NCBI GenBank assembly: GCA_964036275.1
Contig: OZ038433.1
Coordinates: 14,836,457-14,900,456 of the forward strand
Direction: 5' to 3'
Source: Litoditis marina
Taxonomy: Eukaryota > Nematoda > Chromadorea > Rhabditida > Rhabditidae
Length of the DNA stretch: 64,000 bases
Shown: piece after piece, positions 1 through 26,451 of the stretch
Numbering within the stretch: position 1 is the first letter of the stretch
Layout: each line of letters begins with the position of its first letter
The notes under the pieces: model-generated
What the model was told of the DNA's origin: nothing
Database searches by the model: none
What the model saw: the letters and a program-made list of their open reading frames with translations, nothing else
Position numbers and translations under genes: made by a program

Positions 1-390
1 CAGCAGCAGCAATTCTTCACAATAGTTAGAAAAATCAATATTGATCTTGAATTCTGGGCAAAAATCGATAATTGACTGATTAGCAAATGCCACACAAAAC
101 ATTTCCACTCATTCACTCCTCTTCTCTCCATGTTCCAAGCTGGTAAGACGGTTAGTAAGATTGAAAACAAAATAGAGGCATTTTCCATTTCCTTACTAGA
201 ATCACCAAAATCAAACATTTTCAGTTTAAAATTGACGAATAACACTATTTTGATAATAAAATCTTGGGAAAACTCTTTTTCATGGAAAACACCTCCGCAT
301 GCTCTGACATATTAATAAAGTCACTGCACACACATAGCCTGGTTAGCTGCGAGTTGAATATCATTTGGGACCATTGAAATAAATAGCCAG

Positions 391-534
391 ACACCAGTAA
401 AGTTGGTCAAATTGCCGCACAAATTATGAAAACGACCCACTTTTTCTCCAATATCGGGAAAAAATCATTAAATTTCGTGTTTTTGAATCGAAAATGGCTC
501 ATTTTTGTGAAATAGTCCTATCTTACTGATGTAT
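391..534. repeat. MITE, CACCAGTAAAG family, diverged copy
   Basis: Begins ACACCAGTAAAG and ends TTACTGATGTATG, which are near-complementary termini. The interior matches other copies in the window (CACTTTTTCTCC, then ATCATTAAATTTCGTGTTTTTGAA). It has no coding capacity. Family membership is inferred from side-by-side reading. Confidence 0.6.
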
Positions 535-1245
535 GGAAATAGCACACGAAACGGAGAGGGTCCCAGACGACAGACAGAACAAATATCCAAGCAGAGTGAA
601 AAAAGACAGCAAAAACAGTAGAAAAGGAAGCGGGGGATCTCAACTTACCCTCACTGCCTGCACATGAAAATAGGTTGAATTAGAAGGTGGAAGGCAATCG
701 ATCGACAAATCAATCGATATCTATGGTTTGCGTGTGTTCGTGTTTACAGGTGAGTTGTGTGTTGTTGTTGTTGTTGTCTAAAACCGGCGAGAAACAACAT
801 GTTTACAATTACAATCAACACCGTGCACGTACGAGTAGTTCGTACCATCTCGTACCCAGATAAATCAATCAATAAACGGTTGACTGATGAAAATCACAGC
901 TGGAAATGCACAATTCAGAACCATAGTCCTTTAAACTACTCCCTCGAAACTCTTTGAAACCAACTCATTTTTCACGTCAGAAAATTCCACACATTTTGAG
1001 CAGCACACGCGAAAAACACTGTTAGTAGTCGATATTAACCATGGCTCGGATTTGGCAAAAAAGACAGAAAAGTAGAAAATAGGGGAAGGAAGAGAGAAAG
1101 TGTGTGTGGTAGGACACATCACTCTGTACAGGGGACTGAGAGAACACAGATAGAAGTGGATGATACAGTATACCATCTGGCATGCAAGAGAAGAGAAAAG
1201 ACACGAAAGAGGGTACGGTAGGAGAGGGGGTACGTAAAGGAACGG

Positions 1246-1480
1246 TATAGTCCCGGTCATTCTCACTGAGACTTTGGCATGGCAGCGGGCCAATGAACAT
1301 TCCATGCTTATTTATACCACTTTGGCGAAAAATTGAATCTTTCTGTTAGCGGTTGTTCAGTTTCACAGCAACACGTGAATGAAAAAAGTGTTTGTACAAC
1401 TTATGTTTGTTCTAAGCAAAAGTCATCCGAAAATCTTGGCACCATGCCAAGGAGTCTCAGTGGGAATGAAACGAACGGTA
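1246..1480. repeat. 235-bp TATA-ended inverted-repeat element, copy 1
   Basis: The left end reads TATAGTCCCGGTCATTCTCA and continues CTGAGACTTTGGC. The right end is the approximate complement (GCCAAGGAGTCTCAGTGGGA, then ATGAAACGAACGGTA). A close relative lies at 41123-41358, inside an intron of the E(z) gene. There is no ORF, so it is a non-autonomous DNA-transposon-like element. Confidence 0.65.
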
Positions 1481-1747
1481 CGTAGGGGGAGACACTAAAA
1501 AGGACAGAAAGATACGGTAGGAGGGTATTACGGTAGGACAAGTGACAACCTCTAATGGACCCCCCGGGTGGTAGAAGGAAGAAAGTACAGCTATGAAGAT
1601 AGATAGAAGAAGATGGAATCAAAGGAGTAGGAGAATGAAAAGAAAAGAGGATGAGGAGAAGTGATGATGGAAAGAATAATATAATATTATTATTATTATA
1701 AAAGACTGAAAATAGATTAGGGGAAAAAAGGGGGCGTGGCCTCGTAC

Positions 1748-14388
<12,641 letters not shown>

Positions 14389-14440
14389 CGAATAAAAAGT
14401 AGAGGGAGAAGTGGAATAAAAGTAGCAACTTCAGCTGAGA
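14389..14440 (-). promoter_or_regulatory. 5' UTR and probable trans-splice or 5' intron acceptor of calcineurin A
   Basis: On the minus strand, TTTTCCCACGGGTTATTCTCAG precedes CTGAAG at 14434. This leaves a 45-46 nt leader before the ATG at 14388-14386. A pyrimidine-rich stretch ending in AG just upstream of the start suits SL trans-splicing, but an ordinary 5' UTR intron acceptor looks the same. Confidence 0.4.
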
Positions 14441-17285
14441 ATAACCCGTGGGAAAACGAGGGAAGCAGAGACGCAGATCACTTCTGCATAACAGGGGTCA
14501 GACGACAGAGAAACAGAGACCGACTGAAAGGGGGAAAGATGAATCATATGGAAATACATGAAGATATAACGAGAAACTGGACTACAAACACATCAGATGA
14601 ACAGAATAATATAAAGAGAGAAGATAAACTGAAAAAGAATGAGGGGTGAACACGAATGAAAATGGCAAAACACGAAAAATATACAGAGAAACTAAGAAAA
14701 GAAGAGAAAAGAGAGAAAGAGAAGGGAGAGATGAATCTTTATTAAAATTGAAAGGTTACAACGATGTAACTTTACAATTTAAATGCAAAACTCCCGAAAA
14801 CAAGCTGCGAATGTTCACAATAGACGGCCTATTGACAAAATCAATAGGAGCGATGGAAAGTGGTACAAATAGAAGAAAACAAGACTAATGGACTAACCAT
14901 CGCAACTGATAAGCACAACGGTACTTTGGTAGGAATATAGATTGAAAGAGGAAAAGGGGAGAAAGAGAGAGAGAGAGAGAAAATAACTAAAGAAAAATGT
15001 AACTAAATAACTAAACAAATGAAGTTTCCCATAAGTAATGAGTTACTTATTCCTATGAATAAAAAAGAAAAAGAGAGAAAGAGAGATGAAATTGCGAAAA
15101 ACGAGGAGAGAGTGTGTCCGAGACGAGAGGGTGGGAGAGAGCGAGAGAAATAGAGGGTGGATAAATGGCGGTCGATAGTGAACAGCGCGGGCGCCGGCTG
15201 TAATAAGTTAATCGAAATCGATCCCCCTCTCTCTGTCTCTCTCTCTTTTTCTCTGTCGTCTCTCACTCTCTCGCCGGCTGGGCCTCTTCTGGCATGGATG
15301 AATAGCCAATGGATAAACGCTTCCCGGGTCTACAAGTAGAGCATAGATAGAAAGATAGACAGATGGATATAGACAGATTACTAGTGGAAAACATACAACG
15401 TCAACTCTCACTATCTCATCTTCTCAAGAGAAGAGTTTGACCAAATGCATATAAGAAAAGTAAGGGTCGTGACTTACTAACTAACGAATTTCATACAAAA
15501 TGAATGCTTATTTGACATTTTCCGTGAAACGTCTAGTTTAGAGAGGTGGCACAAAAAAAATGTTGGCTAGTCACGGTGTTAAACGTCGTCCTCCATTAGA
15601 AAAAATGCTTGAAAACCTCGAAATATTGAAGTGAACCAATAAAGCAACACGTTCCATGTACGAATTCTGAGTTTGCAGCGAAATGCGTATATCAGCGAAA
15701 ATTGGCCAACCTGTGAAAGATGCTTATCGATTGAGCTCACATTCTAGATACAACAGCCGCTCAATCAATAATCCCGTTATATGTACTTTAGTAAAGTTGC
15801 ATCATGAGAAGGTTAAATTTAAAAAGGGTGCTGTTGAAAATAGTCACACCGTACTAGTCCATGAGTATAGCTAAGCATGATACTAAGAACTTGTCACTGA
15901 CAAATGTCTGCGTCTCTCCGCCACTGTACTATTTCTCCCATCTCTAACCACTTATCCGAATGACTATCTTCTAATCTGTCAGATAGGAAAGATCATACTC
16001 TTAGCTGATTGCTACTAATGGCTACACCCTCTCCGAGATACGATTTCACGCCACACAATTCACACGCCACAGAATACAAGGAAACTGTGGTATACTACAA
16101 GTAAACACGGATTACATTTGCAAATCAATTTTTTCTGCGTGTTGTGGCGTTTTGTGGAACTGAGTTCTAGTGAAAGAAGGAAGCTCGCTTTTTTTGAAAA
16201 GAAAAACTGCGGAAAGACTGCTTTGACGGAAGAACTAGAGGTAGAGGTAGTCTAATAGTTTACCTTCGAGCTAGTTTGAAACGAATGATACCTCAATCCA
16301 GTAGACGTTTGCGGCAGGTGTATATTACATATTTATGGAACTTAATTCAGCTTATACACTCATGCCATCTGAATTTCGAGACCCTCACGTAACGATCATA
16401 GAACGGGCCGAAACAATGAATCATGTTTCTTAACACGGCTAAATAGCGAAATATTAAAAACGGGTGTCTTTGCTGGGAAACCTGAGACAAATGTTCGATC
16501 TAAACACATTCAATCATGATGATTTCATAGCAAAAACCTCTTTATTTTCATATTTTGAATGAAGAAAGTATTAAACATTCCTCAAACATTTTTGACTCGG
16601 TTATTGACAGTGAGAAACTGACAGTTGTCACACAATTTTGGAAAGAAATCTGCGGGAATAGACGAGCGTCATTCCTTCAGTGCAAAAACAGGTCACGTAA
16701 AAAAGACCGGGAACCCACTTAAACATGAAATTGAGATATCAACATACTTCTTACACCAAGAAGTATTTTTTTTTAATGAAACTTGTTATTTAAAAAGGAT
16801 ACCTAATCCTCGACGATTTTGCATCGAAACACTTAGAATGTTGCGAATCGGCCAATAAACAGCTCGTTTTCTGACAACTTCTGATTATTTAGGTAACTTT
16901 GTTGAAGTACGGATATCATATAGGATAGTTCCTGTTTAGAAGGGGGTTATAGGAAGAGGTCACGCCCCCTATAGATAGAAACAGAAGATGGGGTGGAATT
17001 GGTGGAAAACACATGTTGGGAGTTGCGAAGGCAAAGCGAATGAGAGAAGGGAAAGAGTGTGAGAGAGAGTGGAGAGAGATAGAGATAGAGATAGAGAGGA
17101 GAGAAATGACAGGAGCGAGATGTGTGAGGGAGAGAGACATAGGATGAGAGAGAGAAAAGAGAGAAAGCTACAGAGATAGAGATAAAAAGACAGAGAGATA
17201 AAGAGAGAAGAGCGGGAAAGAGAGAGGAGCGGGAAAGAGAGAGAGTGGAAAGGAGAGAGAGAGAGTGGAAAAATATGAAAAATAG
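14441..17285. other. Upstream region of calcineurin A, purine-rich, no gene
   Basis: Contains GA-rich tracts at 14650-14730, 14945-15000, 15060-15160 and 16930-17285, and a CT tract at 15223-15275. Any promoter of the minus-strand calcineurin gene should lie here, but no core element can be named from sequence alone. Frames across the GA/CT tracts are artefacts. Confidence 0.5.
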
Positions 17286-20200
17286 TATGAGAAGGCTGTG
17301 AAATAACTACCCACCCGAGGCGGCCACTTCAAGGCAACGAAAGACTAGCCCGAGAAGAACAGCTGTACATCGATAGGGGGCAGATACTTGTGCAGAATGA
17401 CCGCGTATGTTTGGCAACTGATTTCTATTTTGTTGATTTTACGTGTAACTGTGTAAAAACGTAATTGGCCTTGCCTAAGAGGTGAGAAAAGCGCTCTAAA
17501 AGCAGCAATTCATCAACATTTCATAATGTTTTGGGTAGAAAGAGGCTGTTAGAGGGTTAGAGGTGGGAGAGTTTATTTGAAAATAATTCGAATCTACGTC
17601 AGATTTATCTATTGTATCGTGCCAAACTCGAAAAAAGGTTATTTAATGTCCGTGTTTGCTTGTTAGTAGAATTAGTCGTTTTATGTAGCCTTGTGTGTAT
17701 AAAAGGTTAATGGCAGTCAATACCAGAAGCCTTGATAGGAAGGGAATGAATAACCCACAACTGATAACATTCAGCCGCCAGCCGCCTATAAATTCCAACG
17801 AAACTGCAAATTACCTCCTCGTTTATTGCCAGTCATTAAAGGTAGGCCAGGCCGATTGGAAACGGAGTAGAACGGTGCAAAAAATGTAGTTTAATGGTGA
17901 AACTTTATTTTTTTTCGTTTTTCTTCACTTTTTCAAACTGTTCAAACAGTACGTTCAAACTTAATCTTACAAATCAGTAGGTGGCCTGTTCCTTGAAACC
18001 ATGCTCACTACATACACAGAGTTTAACGACACGAATCACATGAAACTGGCAAATACCAGGTTCTTTTTGTGTTTTGAGGTCGAATTTGTGCCCATCTAAC
18101 ATGGCCCATTTGCCCTTCATTTCTATGCTAAATGCCCAATATGAGATGTGAACCAAGAAAGAAGGAACAGCCAAAACGCATACAAAGAAGGGAAGTAGTA
18201 GGTGAAATACCGTATGAAATTCTCTTTCCTCTCTTGTTATTCACTCTCATGTTGGTTATTTTGGATCAGACACGGTCGAGAATACTCCCAATGTTAACTG
18301 ATCTGTTTGTGTCGTGGGAACCTTTCAAAATTCCATAGTTTTGCTTTAAAAAGAGCGCTTTTCTCTGGTTTGGTAGAACATTACCCCACTTTGTAAATTT
18401 TTATGTCTATCTATATAGGCGGGCTTCTCAAAGTCGGTTCATTTATCGAAGGGGCAAATAATAGCCCCCTATAAATAGTATAAAAGGCACAAATCACCGT
18501 GTGAACGGTGTTTAGAGACGGAAATCCCCACGATTTGCAGAGCGCATTTGGGCGCAAATCCGGTGACTTTGATTTCAGTGGCAAATGGGGAAAAGACATC
18601 AAAACAAGTGGAAACAAAACAAATTCATAGGAGTTGCGTAAAACTTCCTTTCGGGTTGACTAACCAGCCGTTTAGAAATCGTAAAAATTGCTAATAAAGG
18701 GTTGAGTAACCAGAAAACTCAGGTTACAAGTTATGAGACGGGTCAATTGAAATCCACAAACTTATAGTACTTATGTATACTGAAGAACGCTCAAATCTCC
18801 TAATTTTAGGAGTAGAATGTTATTTTATAACTTTTCAATAGATTTATGTTTGTGTTCGAAATTGAAGCTGTGAAGTGAGTTTGCTAATATATATTTGCAA
18901 ACTTACTTAGTAACTTAGAGTATAAAATTGTAATCAATGACTAGTTCCGAATTAACACGACACACGTTACTGCTCGAGCAAATAGCTTATAAACAAACCA
19001 GTAATGAATGTAAATATTACTGCTCTACCTTATCTGAGTAGTGGTAACCTATCGGTAACCTGGAATTAAAAACAAATCATATTTCAATCAAACGTAAAAT
19101 GTAATTGGGGTCCAACTATTCGACAAGAACAAGAGGGAGTTCGTGTTTAGTCTTAAACGCGTAAAACTGATGATTTTGCCTCAAAAATAAACAATTTCTT
19201 TGTTTCCGTCGAGAAAGCAGCCCGTTTATCTATTACTTCTGAATATTCGGCCAACTGTACTAGTATACGAAAATAGGTACAAAAATACATTCGCCGGATG
19301 GAGGTAGTTAGTTGGTAGTATGCAGTTGGAATGAAAAACCCAGGTTTTATTGTGTAATTGTGTTCAACAGGTCTGGCTCTATGTTACTTATGAATTTCAC
19401 ACAGACTTTAGTTTTAACAGTAACCGACTCAGGTAACTTCAAAAGGAGTCACCAAAACTAAGCAGGTTACAACAACTCGGTAAGATAAGATAAGTAGGCC
19501 CAAAGAGCTGTTTGCCGGATGAAGTTGGTAGTATGCGGTTGGAACTGCGGGGCAGTTTGAGAGAAGAAAGACGCTTGGGAAGAGGATGTGCTGGGGGCAG
19601 TGTAAAACGACACAGCCAATGCACCAAGCATCATCGGCTATTATAGAAAGAGAACACCTCTCTCTTTTCTTCTCTCTAATCCTCTTTCATTCTCCATCTC
19701 CCTACCACTTCTTTCTGCTCCGTTTATCTCAGATCTCTCTCTCCTTTGTTCTTCTCTGAGACTCTCCCCCAAGTAACTCCCTCTCTATTTCTCTGCGTAT
19801 CTCCTCTGCCTCAGTTCCTTTCTTGGAATTGAATTGAACCAGAAATGATCGACATCAAACATGCATATCAGCAGCAACCCCAATTCGAGGCACAGACTGG
19901 CACTCAAAATACGGGCGCCAAATGGCTAGTAAACTGACCGATGTAATGTATTAAACTCTACAAATAACGACTCCATCTTCAACCTCCAAAACTGTTATTG
20001 TTCGAGAAAACGGAAAAAAGTTCGATAGGTAACGTGTGAAGACCAATAATGATCCCACTCAAAAACAGTTCGAATATGACGTCTACTCACAACTCACTTT
20101 GACTGCCTTTTTCCGTGAAACATTGAAGTGCGTGACGGGATGAAGGGATTCGGCAAATCCGTGCTTCCGCGTGTCTTCTTTGGTTAATCGAGCGATTACA

Positions 20201-22786
20201 CTGAGATGTGCCCAGCGGCCATGTTATTTGTTATACGTGTGTTGTTCGACAAAAACGAGATATTGATTAATTGGGTGGGTCATAAAAAGGGGAGAATCGC
20301 GGCCCGCGTTACTTATCGCATGACAGAAAGAAGCACAATGAATGCACATGTAGCCCCGGAGTTACAGCGGGATTCAACCAAACATCAACATCGCCCAAAA
20401 TAATTGGAAGCCTGACTAGTAGGTAGAAAAGAGACCATTTTCAGAGTGAAATACAAAAAAATGTGTTTTATTTTATTATTTAGACCACTGGAGTATGCCT
20501 AAGATAGTTCACAGGCAGTGAGCTCCAACTGCTGTTCAAATCGAGACCAGATTGGATTGAAGGGAAGGTCGTAACTGTTCCAGCTATTCAAAATTTACTC
20601 ATAGAAATCAAAATAGGCATGGTTTTGATCTTGAATACTTCAAACACAGATTGTGCATATGTGAATACCAACCCTTCCTAGTAATAGCTTAAAACTCAGT
20701 TTAAAAGCCACATATAGTCTGAAACATCATGAAACACCCATTTTGCAAAAAGAACACAATCCAGAATTTTAATTTGAGTTTTTTGCAGTGAAACTGCGTG
20801 CAGATTGGTGGAGTCGGAATGAAAATCCGTAAAAAGTGCGGGGATTCTCGAAAGCGGGAGTGAGGGGGGAAATTGAACATAGCTGCCTAGCAACTGAAAG
20901 CTTAGGGCCTAGAAAAACACAAAGTACTTCATGCATTTCGAATATCCTTGAGAGGGAGGCGGAAAGGTTAGCAAATCTAGACCTGTCACATAGTCTAAAT
21001 CGTTCTTACGTACAATGCTACAGTATTCAGTGCTAATGGGAGAAATCTAATAAAAACACCGTATTGCACAACGCACCCTCACAGCACAATGCAAATGAGT
21101 TTGTTGAGCTCGAAAACTTGTCTCATGTGAATTCTCTCAAATATGAACGAGTTTTTGTATTGAGTAAAAAAAGAAGCATTGATATACCTGATTGTACAAA
21201 AATGATGGAACATTTCTAAATGGGTAGATCATAAGGTCATATTCGTGTCTAACGGAATTAGAGCAGCGAATCATCCAGACTGCACTTGGAGGCAGATAAC
21301 AGCTTGGCATGCGAAGCCGGAAAATCAATACTCGACACTATCTCTGATGAGGGTTTTCGAGAACTACTTATGATTGATGATGATTCTAGGCGGAATAAAC
21401 CATCATAACTATAATCGAATTAGTACAGCCATGACTAAATACGGAGAGAAGACCGGAAGGTTGAACATGTGAACCTCCGCAATGTTTTGAGATGGTTTCC
21501 TGGTTTATTTACTGAACAACTGAGGTAATCTGCATACAACATTTCCACAGGCATGTCTTCTAATATTGGCTAGTGCTCGAGAAAGGAATGACAAAATGGG
21601 CAATAATCCAATAATATTGTCCAAATAGTCAAAATAAATAGAATTCAAGAAAATTTGACTACTTTGTATGCAAAGCTAAAATATTTGCGTTTTAATACAG
21701 AAACGGCATCACTTTTAATAGTGAGTGCTTTTCTGGAAGAAAAAAAAGAGAATCGTTGGCGTTGCTGAAGGCTGAAGGTGCAAAACCAAAACAACCTGCA
21801 TTGAAGATTGGAGGCAGACGTAGTTGTTTACACAAAATGTCTATAATAACTGGTCACATGAGCACACTGTTCCGCCAACAGAATGATCTTTCAAGTTGTA
21901 ACGAAAACGAAACGAAAACACAACAACAAAGTTCGTTTCTGCGGAACCTTGGCAAATCTGTGTTTTTGCCCACATGTATGGAACTTGAGACTTGAGAGTA
22001 ATAAAATACTGGGAATTTTTGAGAAAAGTAACATCTCTAACAAAAGTGTGAATTTTAAGCACAAAAAAATTAAAACGACGTGTTCCACGAAACGCTAAAA
22101 GTTTGACATCAGCCTCTTGAATCATATATGTGAATTACCATCTGAATTGTACGCAACTTCCTGAGATAAAATCATTAATCATAAATATTCAAGAAACAGG
22201 CTGAATTTCAGTATTTTAATTAAAAAGGCTTTGAGGAATAGCTTTCCGGTGTGAAGATAGTTTTATTTGTCGGTTACAAGTGGGTACACGAAAGTAAAGG
22301 CAAAACACCGGTTACGAGTGCTTTTGTATTGTTCGACCAAACATTAAGTATTGCAAGATGAGTGAAACCTTTGAACTTTCTTAATACCAAGTTACCAAGT
22401 TGGGCGGCAAAAAGCTGAGACGCCAGACTAAAGTTATAGAAGAAATGAGCTATGAAAATAAATTATCAAACCAATTCAAGGTAACAACAGTGTTTCAAGC
22501 TTCGAAACAAATTTTTGCAGTCTGAACACGCATAGCAAAGAGCCTGAATGGTTTTGTGAGTAATGCAGACAACTATCGTTAAGTTAGGTATATAGGTATC
22601 AGGTTTAAAACACGCCCAATTTCATGAACACAAGAATGCTCAAAAATATATTCATGTAAGCAAAACGTTTCATTATTTGTGGAGCGAAGTTAAACATTAG
22701 TGAACTATTTTCTGCCAGCTTTACGTCATTTGGAGAGAAAACAAATGCTAACGATTTGAAACTAGCTTTTTCTAAGAATTTGCCTA
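17286..22786. other. Intergenic, no gene recognised
   Basis: No open frame shows recognisable protein similarity and no run of exon-like frames with matching splice phases was found. A CT-rich block is at 19655-19800. The rest is AT-rich unique-looking sequence with scattered fragments of the MITE families. Confidence 0.5.
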
Positions 22787-22963
22787 GTGAATTCGGACAG
22801 ACAGTGAGTGATATAATCAATAGGGGGTGTTTGTTATTTTCGATAAAAACCATGTAATTTTACGAATCTGTAATGAGAAATGGACTACTTTTTGTCAGAT
22901 AGTCACACCTTACTGGTGAATTCGGACAGACAGTGAGTGATATAATCGATAGGGGGTGTTTGT
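22787..22963. repeat. 48-bp direct duplication around a MITE fragment
   Basis: The stretch beginning GTGAATTCGGACAGACAGTG at 22787-22834 recurs at 22916-22963 with one visible difference (CAATAGG versus CGATAGG). The 81 bp between them end with CACACCTTACTG, the right end of the CACCAGTAAGG MITE family. Confidence 0.75.
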
Positions 22964-24315
22964 CAATAGCTGGGGGAGTTGAGGGCGAATGCAGGAGGGC
23001 GAGAGGCCCGCGAGAGAAGCTGGCCCGGCCTCAAATAATCGATAACGGGGGACACCCACAACCGGGGGCTGAAAGGGGAGAGCAATGAATGAGATATAGG
23101 ATAAATGGAGCCAACTGAGTGAGTTTTTAGGTAACCTAGTCTTTTTAGGTTACCTGAGTAGGTAACCGGGCAGTAACCGGAAACTAAACTACATGAATAG
23201 AAGTAGTCGAACACTTCCATCACCTATGAGGGTGAAGGTTCGTATTGAGAGTAGTTGCATCTGTAGGCGAGTGAGAGGAAATACTGAAAGTCGACTTCGG
23301 ATGTCTAGGATTCCAAATTGTTCCAGAACGGGTGATGAACATCGGTCTCAAAGCGGTCGATTCCCAGGCGTCTAGCACCGAAAGGCGATTGTATTGAAAA
23401 CACAAGATGACTCACTTGGGCGAACAATAATCAGCGAGGAGGCAGTTTCCATCCAGCTCACCACAAAGCTGGTGGATGGGTCGGATCAAGGAGTAATTCA
23501 GAAGTTTCGACGACAAAGAATAGAAGAAGAAGAAAACGTGCTTAAAATCAAGATACCAATAAGAAAACGTGCACATCTGCTCGAAGATTCAACATACAGC
23601 AGACAATACTAAAGATAACGAGACGTGTGATGCAATGACACCCTCCAGATTATTAAAACGACCTCGCCTTTGGAAACAAGATGGATTCGTAACGACAACT
23701 TTAGCACAAACTATCCATTTTGAATGAAAAACCGCAGATGATTTTTTTATTATTTTATCTGACCTCAATCTTTAAAGGACGATTGCGGTTACGGTATTTA
23801 TTGACCGTGGGGCGCGCCAAGCGCTGGAGCAGGGCTGCAATGACAACTGACACAATTTCCAGCTTGAAAAAAGGAGAAAAATGTGAGAGAGAGGAAAAGA
23901 GAGATAAGAGATAAAGAGAGACAGGGATTGAAGAGAGAAAAGAGAAGGGAATATACAAGAGAAGAAACAAAAAAATCTTTTTGTCGTGAGAAGAATGTTC
24001 CAGAAGACAACTTACTTCAAGATTTTAGATCACTAAACGTTTTTAATCACTATAATTGACTGAACAGCCGATCCCACAGTCATCTAGACTTCGCAAGCTG
24101 CAAAAGTGTTTGGAAAACACGTAGAGGTCACGCATGTTGAGAGAGATGCAGACAAGTTTCCGTATCATGATGAATGAATGATAATAGTTTTGTGGAATCT
24201 CAGAGCTCCGCATTATTTAGAGGTAAAGAAAATGTTTTCAAAGTGAATGCAGCTTTAGTGCATTTCATCCCTATTCCCTACGCAGAGTCCTGTAGTATTC
24301 AGTTGATCTCTCGGG

Positions 24316-24780
24316 AAAATTGGAGTATCGCCCCCCACTTTAGTTGGGTCGTCCCCCCCCCCCTAGCACTTCAACCCCCCACCCAAGCTTAAACCTGAAA
24401 ATCTAGGAGAGGGGGGGGGGGGGGGCGGTCAAAAATCAACTTCGACATTTACTATTTACCCTCGTGGTACTATTACCTATTGAAATCCTAGAAAAATTGC
24501 GCGAAGGTGGGGGGTATTTGGTAAATGGGTGGGGGGACATTGTACATCTTCGACAATGAACAATCACCCCCCACAATACAAAATGGGGGGTGATAGTACA
24601 TACCCGGAACTGATGAACAATCACCCCCCCCCCCCCACTTTCAACCGAAGCCTGCAGAAAATAAGCATGGTGTATAATCGCCCCCAAAGGTGGGGGGGGG
24701 GGGGGGGGGGCGATTGTAGTACGAGCCCTTTTCAACCCAATTTCGACCAGGGTGGAGGGGGGGGGCAATTGTAAACTACT
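24316..24780. repeat. Element with multiple poly-C / poly-G tracts
   Basis: At least eight homopolymer C or G runs of 6-18 nt, arranged as alternating C and G blocks that can pair. Words such as AATCACCCCCC, AATCGCCCCC and GGGGGCGATTGTA repeat in both orientations. The right end (TTTTCAACCC..TTTCGACCAGG) recurs inverted at 54201-54250. Confidence 0.7.
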
Positions 24781-25343
24781 CCCACACTGTTGAATTCATT
24801 TTCGATGTAGAGGTGTTTTTGGAACACATTTTCAAAGAAGAGTGCACAGAAATCGCTGCACGCAGGCCTGATAGAACAGTACTCGTTGTGCTGTGTTTAT
24901 AGTTTGACGCCGTCCCGTTTCTCTCGAAATTGGTCGCAATTCATCCGGATCAAACTACAAAGTGCTCTTCTAAGCTAAATTTCAGGACATGGGTCGTTGC
25001 TTTACTGTAACACAACGTTGCATACAGGAATTGTTGCAATACTGTTCTGTTCTGTTCACTACAGTATTTAATTTTCCAATCTCATTGCAAAGGTGAAATA
25101 CAGTTATTTTCCAGCGATACAGTTATTAACCGAACATACACAAGCATGACAAATAAATACCGTGTTTCAACGAATGTGCCGTTTGAACGAAATTGTTCGG
25201 TTCCTGAACTGTTTCGACTAAACGACTTTTCGTAAAATACAGAGCGTGTTCTAAGATTTGTCCCATCCAGCCGTGTTACTAGTTCGACCCCGCCCCCCTC
25301 GGTTGAAATTAGTATATTACGGCTCCAAATCAATCTACAAGCC

Positions 25344-25627
25344 GACATGGTTTGGACAAATTTCTTCCCGAACCGAAATCGAACCTATTCTTCCCGAACC
25401 AGTTGGTTTGGTCAAAAAACCGAACCACTTGGATACAAATCGACAGGAAATCGAACCAAACCCCAACAAACGTTACGTAGCCGACCCAACTCAGCATTTA
25501 TCAGTTGAATCGGTTTTATCTTTGTTAGCCTAAATTTGGTTCGTTTGTGAACGAACCAGCTGGTTCTGGATAAATCGGTTCGAATTCGGTTCGGGAAAAG
25601 TCGGTTCGGGAAGAAGTTCACCCATGG
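25344..25627. repeat. Inverted-repeat element rich in GGTTCGG / CCGAACC
   Basis: Left end CATGGTTTGGACAAATTTCT then TCCCGAACC; right end GGTTCGGGAAGAAGTTCACC then CATGG. The interior consists of CCGAACCA and TGGTTCGG words in mirror order, so the whole can fold on itself. The frames across it are repeat-derived. Confidence 0.65.
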
Positions 25628-25882
25628 TTTGAGATCAAACGAGGTCAGACTACAAAACGACCTCCCCCCCCCCCTAGTGTTATTTGTCCCATTTGCCAGT
25701 AATATTGCCCCATAAATATCTGGTTGCGGAGTATTTCAATTTCCTGCACGCAATTCGTAATTGAATACCAAGTGCGAAGAATTAAGGTGCCGCTGCTAGA
25801 GAGATAGAGTAGCAAAATGGGAGAACCGGTGAATTCTCTATCTAACCGGGGTTTGTACGGTAACCGGAGTTTAGGTTTGGGT

Positions 25883-26118
25883 TATAGTCTGTTCCACGCA
25901 CTTATAACCCTCTACAGTAATCTTCGAGAACTTCTAGATCAACGTTTCGTAGTTTGATGTTTTTGGAATGACTTCTATTTTCGCTATTGTGTTTTCTATC
26001 TATGCTACCACCAACACTGAAAGTTTGAAACCAAAATAATGATTTATTGTGTAGAAAAAGCCTTCTAAACATGTGACAGATTACTGTATAAGGACATCGA
26101 TTGGTGAAACGAACTATA
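25883..26118. repeat. 235-bp TATA-ended element, copy 2
   Basis: Left end TATAGTCTGTTCCACGCACT with CTCTACAGTAATCTTCGAGA. Right end GATTACTGTATAAGGACATC with GATTGGTGAAACGAACTATA. Length is about 236 bp and there is no ORF. Confidence 0.75.
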
Positions 26119-26451
26119 CCTACTGCTTACCTGTGAGGTAACCTGAAAAAGGGTTACCAAAAAGCCCGGTTAGATGAAGAATTGGCCAAACTGACCTGAT
26201 AGCAATTTCAGGACAATCTCACCTAGTATAGTCTAGATCATTCCTACGCAGACGCCTACAGTATACATTTGATGGAGAGATAGAGTAGCTGAATAGAACA
26301 AAAACAGAGAAAATGGGAACGTCTTTGGGGGATTCGTGGTTTGACCCCCGTTCTGAGGGGGGGGGGTTCAACTCCATAACATGTTCTTGAACTTTGAGGC
26401 AGTAGCTGAGCTGATTCAGAAATATAGTGGGTGCCAAATTTATGAATTTCT

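Larger units (their letters stand above)
1..1747. other. 3' region or intron of calcineurin A; repeats, no exon recognised
   Basis: No calmodulin-binding or autoinhibitory exon of calcineurin A can be recognised in either frame set here, so those exons probably lie left of the window. The stretch holds a MITE of the CACCAGTAAAG family (391-534), a member of the 235-bp TATA-ended family (1246-1480), and purine-rich sequence at 1070-1240 and 1500-1740. Open frames in it are unsupported by homology. Confidence 0.5.

Noticed and set aside
25258..25621. Frames of 69-91 codons on both strands
   Set aside because: Both are reads of the CCGAACC/GGTTCGG inverted-repeat element.
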